Assembly: GCF_016595465.1 (NCBI RefSeq)
Contig: NZ_JAENIK010000011.1
Coordinates: 620,001-684,000, forward strand
Length of the DNA: 64,000 nt
Source: Luteolibacter yonseiensis
GTDB lineage: Bacteria > Verrucomicrobiota > Verrucomicrobiia > Verrucomicrobiales > Akkermansiaceae
Direction of reading: 5' to 3'
The notes under the pieces are model-generated. The model searched no databases. It was not told the origin of the DNA and was given only the letters and a program-made list of their open reading frames with translations. Shown here piece by piece: positions 51,576 through 61,032 of the stretch. Every line of letters begins with the position of its first letter. The first letter of the stretch is position 1. A program made the position numbers and the translations under genes.

Positions 51576-52516
51576 TGTGCGGCTGCGGCGCGGATTTCAT
51601 CCCGGGATTCCCGGCTGTAGGGGATGGTGACTGAGCGGAATTTCAGGAAAGGGAGTCCGGTGATCTTGTCGATTTGCATCTGCATCTTTTCCATATCGGG
51701 CGTCAGAGGGTCACCCGGTTTGAAGTCATCCACTCCCTCGTCTTTCAACTGCGCTTTCAGGCCCTTCGCGTAAGCGGCTTCGAAGGTGGTTTTCAAATAG
51801 GGGGCGTAAGACTTTTCGCGCAGCAGCAAGGCGATGGTCATCACCACATCGCGCTGGGCGACGCGGGCTTGGAAGAGATGGTTCTTGCGGTCGAGTCTGG
51901 CGATCTCCTCCGGAGTGGGGTCTTTTTCGCTTTCAGGGGGATTTTCCCCGATGTCATCCGAACCGACCGGGGAAGTGGATGGTTCGTTTTCTTCGGCAAC
52001 GAGCCAACCATCGACGACGGGTGGCGCGGCCTTCGCATCGTCTTTGGCTGAGGCGATGCCTTTCACCAGCTTGCCTTCGATGATCAGCAGCTCCTGCAGG
52101 GCTTCGATGGCGTGGGTTTCCCGGATCAGGTCCAATAAAAAAGGATTGAGAGTCATGGGGTCCGCCCCGCTGCTTATTTCGTGATTTTCATTTTCGTCCG
52201 GCGAGGGATCCACCGGGAGGCTTCTGGCTGGTTTTGCAAGGTCGATGGCAAGGAGGCGGGCCCGGACCGCCCGCACCAGCGATTCGCGGTTCTCCTTGAT
52301 TGCGGCGGATTTCACCCGGGAGAAGGTGGCCTCCCTGTGGCCGGAGATTTCAAACGCCCTGTAGGGAATGTCGGTTGGCGAGGTGAACACGTCGCAAACC
52401 TGTGAATAGGACCCTGGGTAGGAAATGACCTTGTCCAGCAGCTCCGTTCCCTCCGCTGCTTGGGCGTTCAGGTTCGCGACCAGCAGCAGATTTCCAAAAA
52501 ACATCGGCCATTTCAT
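51554..52516 (-). CDS. Exported protein of unknown function
   Basis: From ATG 52516 the protein has a signal peptide (MKWPMFFGNLLLVANLNAQA) and 320 residues. The mature part is mostly helical and charged, with an acidic, proline-containing linker (about 185-215) and the C-terminal segment ITGLPFLKFRSVTIPYSRESR. I recognise no family. Its end overlaps the FGE-like gene start by about 22 nt, implying co-expression. The longer frame to 52666 lacks a signal peptide. Confidence 0.6.
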   Translation of the reverse strand: MKWPMFFGNLLLVANLNAQAAEGTELLDKVISYPGSYSQVCDVFTSPTDIPYRAFEISGHREATFSRVKSAAIKENRESLVRAVRARLLAIDLAKPARSLPVDPSPDENENHEISSGADPMTLNPFLLDLIRETHAIEALQELLIIEGKLVKGIASAKDDAKAAPPVVDGWLVAEENEPSTSPVGSDDIGENPPESEKDPTPEEIARLDRKNHLFQARVAQRDVVMTIALLLREKSYAPYLKTTFEAAYAKGLKAQLKDEGVDDFKPGDPLTPDMEKMQMQIDKITGLPFLKFRSVTIPYSRESRDEIRAAAAQWISEHP

Positions 52517-52685
52517 GCTTTCATGAGCGGCTCGAACCTTTATTCTGTCAAGAAACGAACGGGAAGGGGGGCGGAAATCCCTGAAAACTTGGATTAATGG
52601 CAAAAAAATCTTGCGCATGTGGGGGGGGCGTGGTGTTCTCCCCGCCCGCCCACAGGGGTGGACCAACTTTTATTCCCATCCGGCC

Positions 52686-52997
52686 ATGGCCTACGCAGTG
52701 ATCAAAACCGGCGGTAAACAATACCGCATCCAAGAAGGCGACAAGTTCGACGTCGAGAAGCTCGACGCCGCCGTCGATTCAGAAATCCAGTTTGACGTCT
52801 TGCTCGTCGGCGAAGGTGATTCCGTGAAAATCGGTGCTCCTACCGTGGCTGGCGCATCCGTGACCGCCAAGGTCATCAACCAATACCGCGGACCAAAGGG
52901 CGTCGCCTTCAAGTTCAAGCGCCGTAAAGGTTTCCACAAGAAGATCGGCTTCCGCCGCGCACTGACCACGCTCGAGATCACCTCGATCGCAGGCTAA
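52686..52997 (+). CDS. rplU: 50S ribosomal protein L21
   Basis: The 103-residue protein starts [19 protein letters not shown] and shows the usual [17 protein letters not shown] region near residues 77-93, so it is complete. The leader is preceded by a run of eight G (52621-52628) and a candidate TTGCGC/TGTTCT promoter around it. No Shine-Dalgarno precedes the ATG (TCCCATCCGGCC). rpmA follows after 28 nt, the standard pair. Confidence 0.97.
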   Translation: MAYAVIKTGGKQYRIQEGDKFDVEKLDAAVDSEIQFDVLLVGEGDSVKIGAPTVAGASVTAKVINQYRGPKGVAFKFKRRKGFHKKIGFRRALTTLEITSIAG

Positions 52998-53025
52998 TTC
53001 ATCACCCCTTTCACCATCTACTTCC

Positions 53026-53283
53026 ATGGCCCATAAAAAAGGACAAGGCTCCGTCAAGAACGGTCGCGATTCCCGCAGCAAGCGCCTCGGCGTGAAAAAG
53101 TTCGGCAGCCAGGCTGTCATCGCCGGCAACATCCTCATCCGCCAGCGCGGAACGAAGGTGCATCCGGGTCTTGGTGTCGGCATCGGCCGCGACCACACCC
53201 TCTTCGCCCTTATCGACGGCCGCGTGCAGTTCGACAAGGAAGGTCGCCGCGTGAACGTGGTGGCCCAAGCCGCTGCGAACTGA
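53026..53283 (+). CDS. rpmA: 50S ribosomal protein L27
   Basis: The 85-residue protein starts [20 protein letters not shown] and has the typical [18 protein letters not shown] and [13 protein letters not shown]. The N-terminal tail reaches the peptidyl-transferase centre and has no cleavable extension here. It follows rplU and ends before a strong terminator; obgE, which often comes next, is not present. Confidence 0.97.
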   Translation: MAHKKGQGSVKNGRDSRSKRLGVKKFGSQAVIAGNILIRQRGTKVHPGLGVGIGRDHTLFALIDGRVQFDKEGRRVNVVAQAAAN

Positions 53284-53303
53284 GATTTTCCAGATTCACT
53301 GAG

Positions 53304-53337
53304 AAGGCCGTTTCCATCTTGGAAACGGCCTTTTTTG
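53304..53337 (+). terminator. Intrinsic terminator after rpmA
   Basis: A 12-bp stem (53304-53315 with 53321-53332) with a 5-nt loop is followed by a run of T. It also lies at the end of the convergent MFS gene region. Confidence 0.93.
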
Positions 53338-53438
53338 TGTGTTTGCACGATGCTGGGAGGACGGTTCCTGATCTTGCGGATCACAGCGAACCTCACGTTT
53401 CAAATCCGGAGCTTCACCTGAAATTGTGTGAAATGGCA

Positions 53439-54716
53439 TCACACCGTTTCCACGTCCTTGCGCTCCACCGCACGGATGAGACCGTTGTAGGCGAGGGTGC
53501 CGAAAAGGTAGAGTACGGCGGTCGTGAGAAAAACCTGCCAGTAGGGAAGGTGGTGGGTGCGGAGTGTCTCGAACATCCGTGCGGCCAGCCACCATGCGCC
53601 GCTCCAGATGGCTCCGCTGCACGCGCTCATCAGTTCGCGGTTGCGCTCGCCGACGTAGGACATGGATAGCTCGCTGGTGGACGGACCCGCCATGTTCATC
53701 AGTGGTTGCCGGAAGATGAAGCAGACCAGCGCGACGGGCAGCGCCCATGCCGCGTCTTTCCACAGCTCGGTAAGGCCCATCACCACGAGCATGAAGACGG
53801 CGGCGGATTGCACTCCGAGGATCGCGCCGCGCCAGCCGAGGCGCCGGCGGACTTCCGGGACGATGAGACCGGTGATGAACACCAACACGTAGCTGATCGA
53901 GCCGAAGAGCGAGTATTTCGCGGAGTCCAGTTGATAAACATGGCTGAAGAACAGATTGAGGAACTGGATGCTCAATCCCGCGCCGGTGGCGATGCAGAGA
54001 GTGGGCAGCAGGGCGCGGAGCAGCAATGGGAAGTCCTCCCGGTGGACATGCAGCCAGTGGCGTGCGGACTTTTCCGCGGGAACGGTGTCCGGAATGCGGG
54101 CGTAAAGAAAGGGAGCGCCCAGTCCGCAAACCGTGAGGACAAACAATGTGGAATGTTCGTTGAGCACGAAATGAAACGTCCCGAAATCCACCCGCCCGAT
54201 GCTCTGGAGCGCGCTGGACAGGACTCCGCCACAAATGCTGGCCGCGCCCCACGTCGAAAAGAGCAGGCTCAGAGCCTCGCTGGACTGGTCCTTCGGAGCC
54301 AGGCGCAGCATCATGGGAAGACTGGCGACATTGAGGATCATTCCCGCGAATCCCATGGCGACGAAGCTTGTCGACGCGGCTTTCATGTAACCGAACTGCA
54401 CCGTCTCAAGCGCGCACAACGCGGTGACGGGAAACAGGATGGAGGCGACGAGCAGGGGCTTGCGCAGCGGCTTGCCCCGCAGCCAAAGCCCGGCGGGCAG
54501 GGCGAGGAAGAAGGTGGCGAGGAAACGGTGCGAAGTGAGTGCCGCGATGGCGGGATCATCCAGACCCCGTTCCTTGAGAAAAAGGTTCAGCAGGAGGAAC
54601 TGCGCGGTGTTGATGAGATTGATGAGAAACTGCGCGGCGGCGAAGACCAGCACGCACCTCGGCAGGATGCGGTATCTTTCCAACCAGGCTGGGAGTCGCG
54701 GCACGCGCGAAGACAT
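53439..54716 (-). CDS. MFS transporter
   Basis: The 425-residue protein (start ATG 54716, MSSRVPRLPAWLERY) has about 12 hydrophobic segments and an arginine-containing turn between helices 2 and 3 (LPAGLWLRGKPLRKPLL). The central cytoplasmic loop falls near residue 205. A general major-facilitator pattern is clear but the substrate is not; FGTFHFVLNEHS precedes helix 7. The gene is the last of a minus-strand group with two oxidoreductases and another MFS gene. Confidence 0.82.
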   Translation of the reverse strand: MSSRVPRLPAWLERYRILPRCVLVFAAAQFLINLINTAQFLLLNLFLKERGLDDPAIAALTSHRFLATFFLALPAGLWLRGKPLRKPLLVASILFPVTALCALETVQFGYMKAASTSFVAMGFAGMILNVASLPMMLRLAPKDQSSEALSLLFSTWGAASICGGVLSSALQSIGRVDFGTFHFVLNEHSTLFVLTVCGLGAPFLYARIPDTVPAEKSARHWLHVHREDFPLLLRALLPTLCIATGAGLSIQFLNLFFSHVYQLDSAKYSLFGSISYVLVFITGLIVPEVRRRLGWRGAILGVQSAAVFMLVVMGLTELWKDAAWALPVALVCFIFRQPLMNMAGPSTSELSMSYVGERNRELMSACSGAIWSGAWWLAARMFETLRTHHLPYWQVFLTTAVLYLFGTLAYNGLIRAVERKDVETV

Positions 54717-54788
54717 AAGACGGGAAGACGGAAGACTCAAGACGAAGAGGGAAAACCCAAGCTTGGAAGCTGTGATGTTTTTCCGGGA

Positions 54789-55865
54789 TTACAGCTCCAC
54801 GGTTTTTCCCGTGCGGAAACTTTCGTCGGCGGCTTCCACGATGCGCATGGAGGAAAGGGCGTCCTGCATGTGGTCGGTGAGGTCGGTGTCCCCGTGGATG
54901 GCGTTGAGGAAAAACTCCTGCTCGCGGTGGCAGAGTTCGTCATGGTTCGGCTCGTCCGTCAGGCGCAGGATGTCATCGCTTTTCGCGAAGGTGCCTTCGG
55001 CAGTCAGGGTGGAGTGGTGGAGCCGCAGCGCCTGTGTCTGGGTGTGGGCGTCCACGTTCGCGCTCTGGCCTTCGGCGGCGGCCTTGTCCGCGACGATCGA
55101 GACGCAGCCTTTCGGTCCCACCACATCCTTCACGAAGAAGGCTACCTCGCTCATCATCGGGCCCCAGCCCGCTTCGTACCAGCCGACGGAGCCGTCCTCG
55201 AAGGTGACCTGCAGGTGGCCGTAGTTGATCTTCCCTTCCGGAAGTTCGTCGCTGAGCCGCGCGCCGATGCCGGAGACGCGGACCGGCTTCGAGCGGGTCA
55301 TCTGGCACATGACGTCCACATAGTGCACGCCGCAGTCGATGATGGGAGAGATGGATGACATCAGGTTCTTGTGGGTCTGCCAGTTCGCTCCGGACGATTG
55401 CTGGTTCAGGTTCATCCGCATGACCAGGGGTTTGCCGAGGGTTTGGGCGACCTCGATGAATTTGATCCAGCTCGGGTGGTGGCGGAGGATGTATCCGATG
55501 ACGAGTTTTTTTCCGGACGCGGTGGCCTTGGCGACGATGCGCTCGGCAGCCTCCACGGTTTCCGCCAAGGGTTTCTCGATGAAGACGTGGCACCCGGCGT
55601 CGAAAGCCGCGGAGGCATAGTCCGCATGGGTGTCCGGATAGGTGGAAATGGAAACGGCGTCTGGTTTCGAAACGCGCAGGGCCTCGTGGAAATCCGCGAA
55701 TTCGGGATAGTTTCCACCCAGCCCGGCGTTCAGCGCGGCGCGGCTTTCCGGCGAGCGGGTGACGATGCCGCAGATTTCGAAGCCAGCGAGCGTGTGGTAG
55801 GCGAGGGCATGGGAGCGGCCCATGTGGCCGGCTCCGACGCAGAGAATTTTAACAGGTGACGGCAT
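54789..55865 (-). CDS. Gfo/Idh/MocA-family oxidoreductase, cytoplasmic
   Basis: The 358-residue protein starts with a Rossmann motif (KILCVGAGHMGRSHALAYH) and has the family's EKPLAETVEAAERI segment near residue 95, followed by the C-terminal beta-sheet domain. The substrate-side lysine is K in EKP, and DCGVHYVD near 178 carries the usual His-containing motif. It would oxidise or reduce a sugar or sugar-like substrate with NAD(P). The start at 55865 (MPSPVKILCVG) is used. A second oxidoreductase gene lies upstream, 30 nt away. Confidence 0.93.
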   Translation of the reverse strand: MPSPVKILCVGAGHMGRSHALAYHTLAGFEICGIVTRSPESRAALNAGLGGNYPEFADFHEALRVSKPDAVSISTYPDTHADYASAAFDAGCHVFIEKPLAETVEAAERIVAKATASGKKLVIGYILRHHPSWIKFIEVAQTLGKPLVMRMNLNQQSSGANWQTHKNLMSSISPIIDCGVHYVDVMCQMTRSKPVRVSGIGARLSDELPEGKINYGHLQVTFEDGSVGWYEAGWGPMMSEVAFFVKDVVGPKGCVSIVADKAAAEGQSANVDAHTQTQALRLHHSTLTAEGTFAKSDDILRLTDEPNHDELCHREQEFFLNAIHGDTDLTDHMQDALSSMRIVEAADESFRTGKTVEL

Positions 55866-55894
55866 GGCGGAAGGGTGGAGGAAAGGAGGGGATC

Positions 55895-57163
55895 TCAGGC
55901 GTCGATTTTCCACGGCCCGCGCATCGGTTGGTGGATGAGCGCGTTCGCGGCGGGATCGTCGAACCTGAGGGTTTTCGGGTCGAATTTGAGGCTTTTGTTC
56001 AGGCGGTGGGCGGTGATGCCCATGTTCACCATGGTGCAGGACCAGAATCCGTTCTGCTCGTTCAGCGCGAATTTCTTGCGGGTGCGGACGGATTCGTGGA
56101 AATCGGTGATCTGGGGTTCCGGGTTCGGCAGCGCGTCGATCTTTTTCAGCAGATCCGGGATGTCCGACTGGAAGCCCTTGAAGATCTTCCCCTTCGGTCC
56201 CTCGATGTAGGCGGCGTTGGTTTCCTTGTTCGCGCCATCCAGCACGATCTTGCAGCCGTCCGCGTAGGTGAACTCGATGCGCCGCCAGGTTCCGACCGCA
56301 TCGGAGTCCTGCGGGTCCGCGTCGATTTCCACGGAGATGGGGGCGGTGTCGTCCTTGCCGAGAATGTATTGTGCGGGATCCAGATAATGCTGGCCCATGT
56401 CACCCAGGCCGCCGCCGTCGTAATCCCAGTAACCGCGGAAGGAGGCGTGGGTGCGGTGCGCGCTGTAGGGTTTTTCAGGAGCGGGACCGAGCCAGAAGTT
56501 GTAGTCGAATCCCTCGGGCACCGGTTGCACCGGGAGATTGGTTTTTCCGGTCCAGATGCCGAGCTTCCAGTCGAAGCCGGTGACACCGGAGACGGTGATT
56601 TTCAGCGGCCAGCCGAGCAACCCGTGCATGGCGGCCTTCTTCAGCGGCTTCACGGGCGTCTCCATGCCGTAGAAATTGTCCTTGAAGCGGAACCACGTGT
56701 TGAGCCGGAAGACACGCTTGTTCGCCTCCACGGCCTTCACCATGGCCAGCCCTTCGCCGATGGTGCGGCTCATGGGTTTCTCGCACCAGACGTCCTTGCC
56801 GGATTTCGCCGCCGCGATGGCGATGAGCGCGTGCCAATGGGGCGGCGTGGCCACGTGGACGACGTCGATGTCCTCGCGTTTGAGGACTTCCCGGAAATCG
56901 TGATAGCCCTTGATGCCGTTCTGTTCCGCCCCGGCGTCGTTCATCCGCTGGTCCAGATGGGATTTGTCCACATCGCAGAGCGCGAGCAGGCGGCCGGGCA
57001 TGTGAAGATGCGATGCGGAAATCCCGCCGCAGCCGATGATGGCCTTGGTGATTTCTCCGGACGGGGGCGTCTGGCCGTTCAGTCCCAGCAACCGGCTCGG
57101 GAGGATCTGGATCGTGGCGAGTGCCGCGATGGACTTGATGGTTTGGCGGCGCCCGGTGTTCAT
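55895..57163 (-). CDS. Gfo/Idh/MocA-family oxidoreductase with Tat-type signal
   Basis: The 422-residue protein begins with MNTGRRQTIKSIAAL, a twin-arginine leader with a hydrophobic stretch, so it is probably exported folded with its cofactor. The Rossmann region KAIIGCGGISASHLHMPG, the EKPMSRTIGEG lysine motif near residue 132 and GLGDMGQHYLD near 255 are typical of this group. Tat-exported members are frequent in Verrucomicrobia and Planctomycetes and are linked to glycan breakdown. It lies 30 nt from both the second oxidoreductase and the MFS gene, so an operon is likely. Confidence 0.93.
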   Translation of the reverse strand: MNTGRRQTIKSIAALATIQILPSRLLGLNGQTPPSGEITKAIIGCGGISASHLHMPGRLLALCDVDKSHLDQRMNDAGAEQNGIKGYHDFREVLKREDIDVVHVATPPHWHALIAIAAAKSGKDVWCEKPMSRTIGEGLAMVKAVEANKRVFRLNTWFRFKDNFYGMETPVKPLKKAAMHGLLGWPLKITVSGVTGFDWKLGIWTGKTNLPVQPVPEGFDYNFWLGPAPEKPYSAHRTHASFRGYWDYDGGGLGDMGQHYLDPAQYILGKDDTAPISVEIDADPQDSDAVGTWRRIEFTYADGCKIVLDGANKETNAAYIEGPKGKIFKGFQSDIPDLLKKIDALPNPEPQITDFHESVRTRKKFALNEQNGFWSCTMVNMGITAHRLNKSLKFDPKTLRFDDPAANALIHQPMRGPWKIDA

Positions 57164-57193
57164 GATGATAAGACGTGGGATGAAACGCGGATC

Positions 57194-58522
57194 TTAGTGC
57201 TTCGCGTCATTTCCATCCGCGGACTTGTCCCAGAAGGCGGCGAAGAAAATGACGGCGATCACCGCGGCCATCCCGGCGGGCAGCAGCCAGAAGGTTTTCC
57301 ACTGGGCGGAAGCGGATTCCAGCAACCTGGCATCCACCTCCGGCAGACCGACCGAAAACATCTGTCCGAGCTGTTGGCCGAAGGACAATTCCTGCGCCGG
57401 GCTCGCGGCCTTGATGGCGGCGGCAAGAGGAGCGTGATCCGCCACGCTTTTCGAGGCGGCGACCTGATAGCCGATGTACATCCCCACTCCCTGGGTGAAG
57501 AAAACCAGCATCGACTGGACCTGGTTGCGGACGGAAGCGGGTGCTTTCTTGTCCGCGTAGATGAATCCGGTGACGAAGAAGAAGTCGTAGCAGATGCCGT
57601 GCAGGGCGATGGCGATGAAAAGCATCCAGACGGTTTGGTCGGGCGCGCCGTAGGCGAAGAGGACGTAACGCAGCACCCATGCCAGCATGCCGATGAGGAT
57701 CATGAGTTTCACCCCGAGCTTGCGGAAGAAAAACGGGATGAGCAGCATGAAGATGATTTCGGACATCTGGCCGATGCTCATGGAGGATGCCGGCTGCCGG
57801 AAGCCCATGTCCGAGAGGAAGATGGAGGTGGTGCTGTAGTAGTAGGCCAGCGGGATGCAGACCAGGGTGGAGCACAGGATGAAAACGGCGAAGGCCGGTT
57901 TCGTCAGCAGCTTGAAGGCGTCCAGCATGAAGATGGATGCCAGATTGATCGGCTGCCCCTTGGCGGGAGGAGGCGTGTGGGGGAGGAAAAAGGAAAACAC
58001 TCCGAGCGCGAGGGAGGCGATGCCGCCGAGTGTGAAGATTTTCAGACTCGTGGACCATCCGAGGAAGCCGACGATGAGTCCGGCGGCGATCCAGCCGATG
58101 GTGCCCCACACGCGCAGCGCGGGGAACTTGCTTTGGTCGCTGATGTTCGCGAACGCGATGGAATTCCCCAGTCCGAGCGTGGGCATGTAGCAGAGCAGGT
58201 GGACGAGGAAGAGGTTTTTCACCATGCCCGCGTCACCTTTCGCGGCGAATCCGGGAACGGCCAGCATTGCGGCGCCACCGATGAGAAGCAGCACGCCCAT
58301 GACTTTTTCCGATGGAAACAGGCGGTCGGCGATCAAGCCGAGGAAAAGTGGCGCGAGGATCGCCGCGATGGGAGCCGCGCCATAGGACGCTCCGATGATG
58401 GAAGCCAGGCCGTTCGCATCCAGACAGGCACCCAGGGTGACGAACCAGGCACCCCATAGGAAAAACTGCAGGAACATCATCACGGAAAGCCGACAGGTGA
58501 TAAATGAGGTGGATTTCGACAT
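57194..58522 (-). CDS. MFS transporter (nucleoside:H+ symporter-like)
   Basis: The 442-residue protein has about 12 membrane segments; the first (SVMMFLQFFLWGAWFVTLG) with the following GASYGAAPIAAILAPLFLGLIADRLFP fits the NupG/sugar-symporter branch. A long helical loop lies after helix 6 and a charged C-terminal tail ends the protein. With two Gfo/Idh/MocA oxidoreductases downstream in the same operon and rhaB divergent, a sugar substrate, possibly rhamnose or a derivative, is likely. It is the first gene of the minus-strand group. Confidence 0.88.
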   Translation of the reverse strand: MSKSTSFITCRLSVMMFLQFFLWGAWFVTLGACLDANGLASIIGASYGAAPIAAILAPLFLGLIADRLFPSEKVMGVLLLIGGAAMLAVPGFAAKGDAGMVKNLFLVHLLCYMPTLGLGNSIAFANISDQSKFPALRVWGTIGWIAAGLIVGFLGWSTSLKIFTLGGIASLALGVFSFFLPHTPPPAKGQPINLASIFMLDAFKLLTKPAFAVFILCSTLVCIPLAYYYSTTSIFLSDMGFRQPASSMSIGQMSEIIFMLLIPFFFRKLGVKLMILIGMLAWVLRYVLFAYGAPDQTVWMLFIAIALHGICYDFFFVTGFIYADKKAPASVRNQVQSMLVFFTQGVGMYIGYQVAASKSVADHAPLAAAIKAASPAQELSFGQQLGQMFSVGLPEVDARLLESASAQWKTFWLLPAGMAAVIAVIFFAAFWDKSADGNDAKH

Positions 58523-58660
58523 GGGTAGGAATTTTCAAATGCAGACCAGCGCAAGCACCGCCCCGTGGCAAGGATCAATCCGGACTGCGTGTTTCAGTGG
58601 GCCGCCGATTCAGGATTGCATCATGACAAGGCATGAAAAACGATGCGCGTGAAACTCATG

Positions 58661-60142
58661 ACAGCCGGAAAAACATTCATCGCCGTTGATCTTGGCGCGG
58701 GCAGCGGCCGCGTGATCGCCGCCACCACCGACCTTTCCACCCTGACACTGGAGGAGGTGCACCGGTTCGACAACCCGGGAACGGATCTGCCGGGCGGCTC
58801 GTTTTGGAATGTCATCGGACTTTACCGGGAAATCCTCGAAGGGTTGCGCAGGGCGGTGGCAAGGCATGGCGATGCCATTGTCTCGATCGGCATCGACACA
58901 TGGGCCTGCGACTTCGGATTGATCGAAAAAGGAGGCGAACTGCTGGGCATGCCGCACCAGTACCGTGATGCCCGGTTCGAGGGCATGGCCGAGGCGATGC
59001 ACGCGATCCTGCCGGAGTCGGAGATCTACGCGCGGACGGGCATCAAGACGAATTTTTACAACAGCTCGCTCCACCTGCTGGCGGAACTGCGGAAAAACAG
59101 TCCGGCGCTGGCGAATGCGGACAACCTGTTGTTCATTCCGGACCTGCTGGCCTACTGGCTTACGGGCAGACAAGCGGTGGAGCGGACCAACGCGTCAACC
59201 TCGCAGTTGCTGGATGCCGCCACCGGCGAGTGGGCGAGGGAGGTGATCCAGGCGCTCGGGCTGCCGGAGAAAATCTTCGGGAAAGTCGTGGCTCCCGGCA
59301 CGGTGCTGGGACCGGTCCGTGAGGAGGTCGCCGCATTCATCGGCAGGGCGGGAATCCCGGTGGTGGCCTCGGCCTCGCACGACACCGCCGCCGCGGTGGC
59401 CGGCATTCCGATGGAAGGCTCTGAAAAACTTTGGCTCTCCTCCGGCACCTGGTCGATCATGGGCGTGGAAACGGACCGGCCCATCACCTCGGCGGAGGCG
59501 CTGGGCTATGGATTCTGCAACGAACTCGGCGTGGACAACACCGTCCGCTTCCTGAAAAACATCGGCGGTTTGTGGCTCATCCAGGAGTGCAAGCGGCAGT
59601 GGGAGCTGGACGGGGAGAAGCTGACCTACGCGGAAATGGCCTCGCTGGCGAATGAGGCGGAATCCTTCACCGCGTTCATTGATCCCGACGACGCCGTCTT
59701 TGCCAGCCCCGGCGAGATGCCTGCCAAGATCCGCGCCTGGTGTGAAAAATCCGGCCAAGCGGTTCCGCAGGACAAAGGGCAGGTTCTCCGGGTGGCGACC
59801 GAATCGCTGGCCCTCAAATACCGGGTGGTTTACGAGCGGATCCGCGAACTGACAGGCTCCTCGTATTCCCGTCTGAATGCGGGCGGCGGAGGCATCCAGA
59901 ACGAACTGCTCAGCCAGGCCACCGCGGACGCCCTCGGCATCGAGGTGGTCGCAGGTCCCGTGGAAGCCACCTCGTGCGGAAATGTGATCACCCAGATGGT
60001 CGGCACCGGTGAACTTCCGGATTTCAAGGCCGGCCGGGACCTGATCCGCAGATCGTTCGAATTCCGGACGTTCGTTCCCGGCAATCAAGCCGCGTGGCAG
60101 GCGGCCTACGTGCGGTTCAGGGAGTTGTTGGCGGTGGTCTGA
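58661..60142 (+). CDS. rhaB: Rhamnulokinase
   Basis: The FGGY-family kinase phosphorylates L-rhamnulose. It starts FIAVDLGAGSGRVIAA and has WACDFGLI, the catalytic aspartate region ASASHDTAAAVAGIP near residue 250, and the ATP-side LNAGGGGIQNELLSQATADAL near 410. Length 493 (from ATG 58661; an in-frame ATG at 58643 adds 6 residues) matches rhamnulokinases more than xylulokinases. rhaA and rhaD are not in the window. The gene is divergent from the MFS/oxidoreductase group, sharing a 140-nt region. Confidence 0.9.
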   Translation, partial: TAGKTFIAVDLGAGSGRVIAATTDLSTLTLEEVHRFDNPGTDLPGGSFWNVIGLYREILEGLRRAVARHGDAIVSIGIDTWACDFGLIEKGGELLGMPHQYRDARFEGMAEAMHAILPESEIYARTGIKTNFYNSSLHLLAELRKNSPALANADNLLFIPDLLAYWLTGRQAVERTNASTSQLLDAATGEWAREVIQALGLPEKIFGKVVAPGTVLGPVREEVAAFIGRAGIPVVASASHDTAAAVAGIPMEGSEKLWLSSGTWSIMGVETDRPITSAEALGYGFCNELGVDNTVRFLKNIGGLWLIQECKRQWELDGEKLTYAEMASLANEAESFTAFIDPDDAVFASPGEMPAKIRAWCEKSGQAVPQDKGQVLRVATESLALKYRVVYERIRELTGSSYSRLNAGGGGIQNELLSQATADALGIEVVAGPVEATSCGNVITQMVGTGELPDFKAGRDLIRRSFEFRTFVPGNQAAWQAAYVRFRELLAVV

Positions 60143-60169
60143 CCCCGGCGGTGTGATACGCTCAAAAAG

Positions 60170-60203
60170 AAGGCCCGGCCGAAAAAATCGGACCGGGCCT
60201 TTG
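60170..60203. terminator. Bidirectional terminator between rhaB and the prepilin-like gene
   Basis: A 9-bp stem (60170-60178 with 60193-60201), with further pairing inside the loop, is flanked by an A run on the left and a T run on the right. Confidence 0.85.
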
Positions 60204-60232
60204 TCAGAAACGTCTGGCGGTGCGAACCACGG

Positions 60233-60949
60233 TTATTGCTGTGATCTCGGCATCAGATAGAGCTCGCGGCTGATGTATTCCTTCGGAGTCAGCGACTCGA
60301 CGTGACCATCCACAAACAGGATCGGCAGCTTGTCTTCAACGAGCAGCTCCTTGGCCGAACCTTGTTGGAACTGGTTGATTTCCGCCTGCGTGTCGTAGCG
60401 GTAGCTGATCAGGGTGCCGGGAGCGACAAGCGGAGTGCGGGCTGGATCGGAGAGCACTGACAATGAAACGGGCACGGCCAGGAGGTCTCCTGTGGCTCCG
60501 CCGTTTTCCTTGGCTGCCTCCACATTCTCGGCGAGCATGGCGTTCATCGCGTAGCCCGGAGCATCAGGCTTCCATGCTTTGTATAGCGGGTTTTGAGCGA
60601 AAGGCTTCGTGGTTTCCCACCAGCGCTTGTCACGGAACTTGGCGACCGCGGTGTCCGGATTGATCTGTTGGAGGCAGACTTCCGTCCAGAGGAGTTCCAC
60701 TTCGACTCCGTCCGAATCCTTGCCGAGGCCCTTGATCGGAGGCAGGGTCAGCGAGTGCTCGCCGGCATAAGCCGTGAGTGTCGGTGCGAACTGGCGCAGG
60801 TTCGAAAGGGATGCGGTGGCCTTCGCCTTGCGCTGGATACGCGGCAGGACCGCGAAGGAAAGTCCCGCAAGCGCGGCGATGATCACGATGACCACCAGCA
60901 GTTCCACCAAAGTAAATCCATTCCGTTTCATTCCACGCGGGGTTTTCAT
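60233..60949 (-). CDS. Prepilin-like protein
   Basis: The start at 60949 (MKTPRGMKRNG) gives a short basic leader, then FTLVELLVVIVIIAALAGL, the type III signal with Glu at +5. The 238-residue protein closes with PILFVDGHVESLTPKE, a common pattern (FVDGHVE) in the large pseudopilin group of Planctomycetes and Verrucomicrobia. A later ATG (60931) is an alternative start. It shares the terminator with rhaB. The hydrophobic helix is nearly identical to that of the protein at 18269-18964, but the globular parts differ. Confidence 0.88.
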   Translation of the reverse strand: MKTPRGMKRNGFTLVELLVVIVIIAALAGLSFAVLPRIQRKAKATASLSNLRQFAPTLTAYAGEHSLTLPPIKGLGKDSDGVEVELLWTEVCLQQINPDTAVAKFRDKRWWETTKPFAQNPLYKAWKPDAPGYAMNAMLAENVEAAKENGGATGDLLAVPVSLSVLSDPARTPLVAPGTLISYRYDTQAEINQFQQGSAKELLVEDKLPILFVDGHVESLTPKEYISRELYLMPRSQQ

Positions 60950-61032
60950 TAAACGAGGTGAAAGAATCCGGGCGGGTCCGTCGAGTTCAAAAATTTCGCC
61001 TGCCCGGATTTTTCCGTAAAACAAGCGATTCC

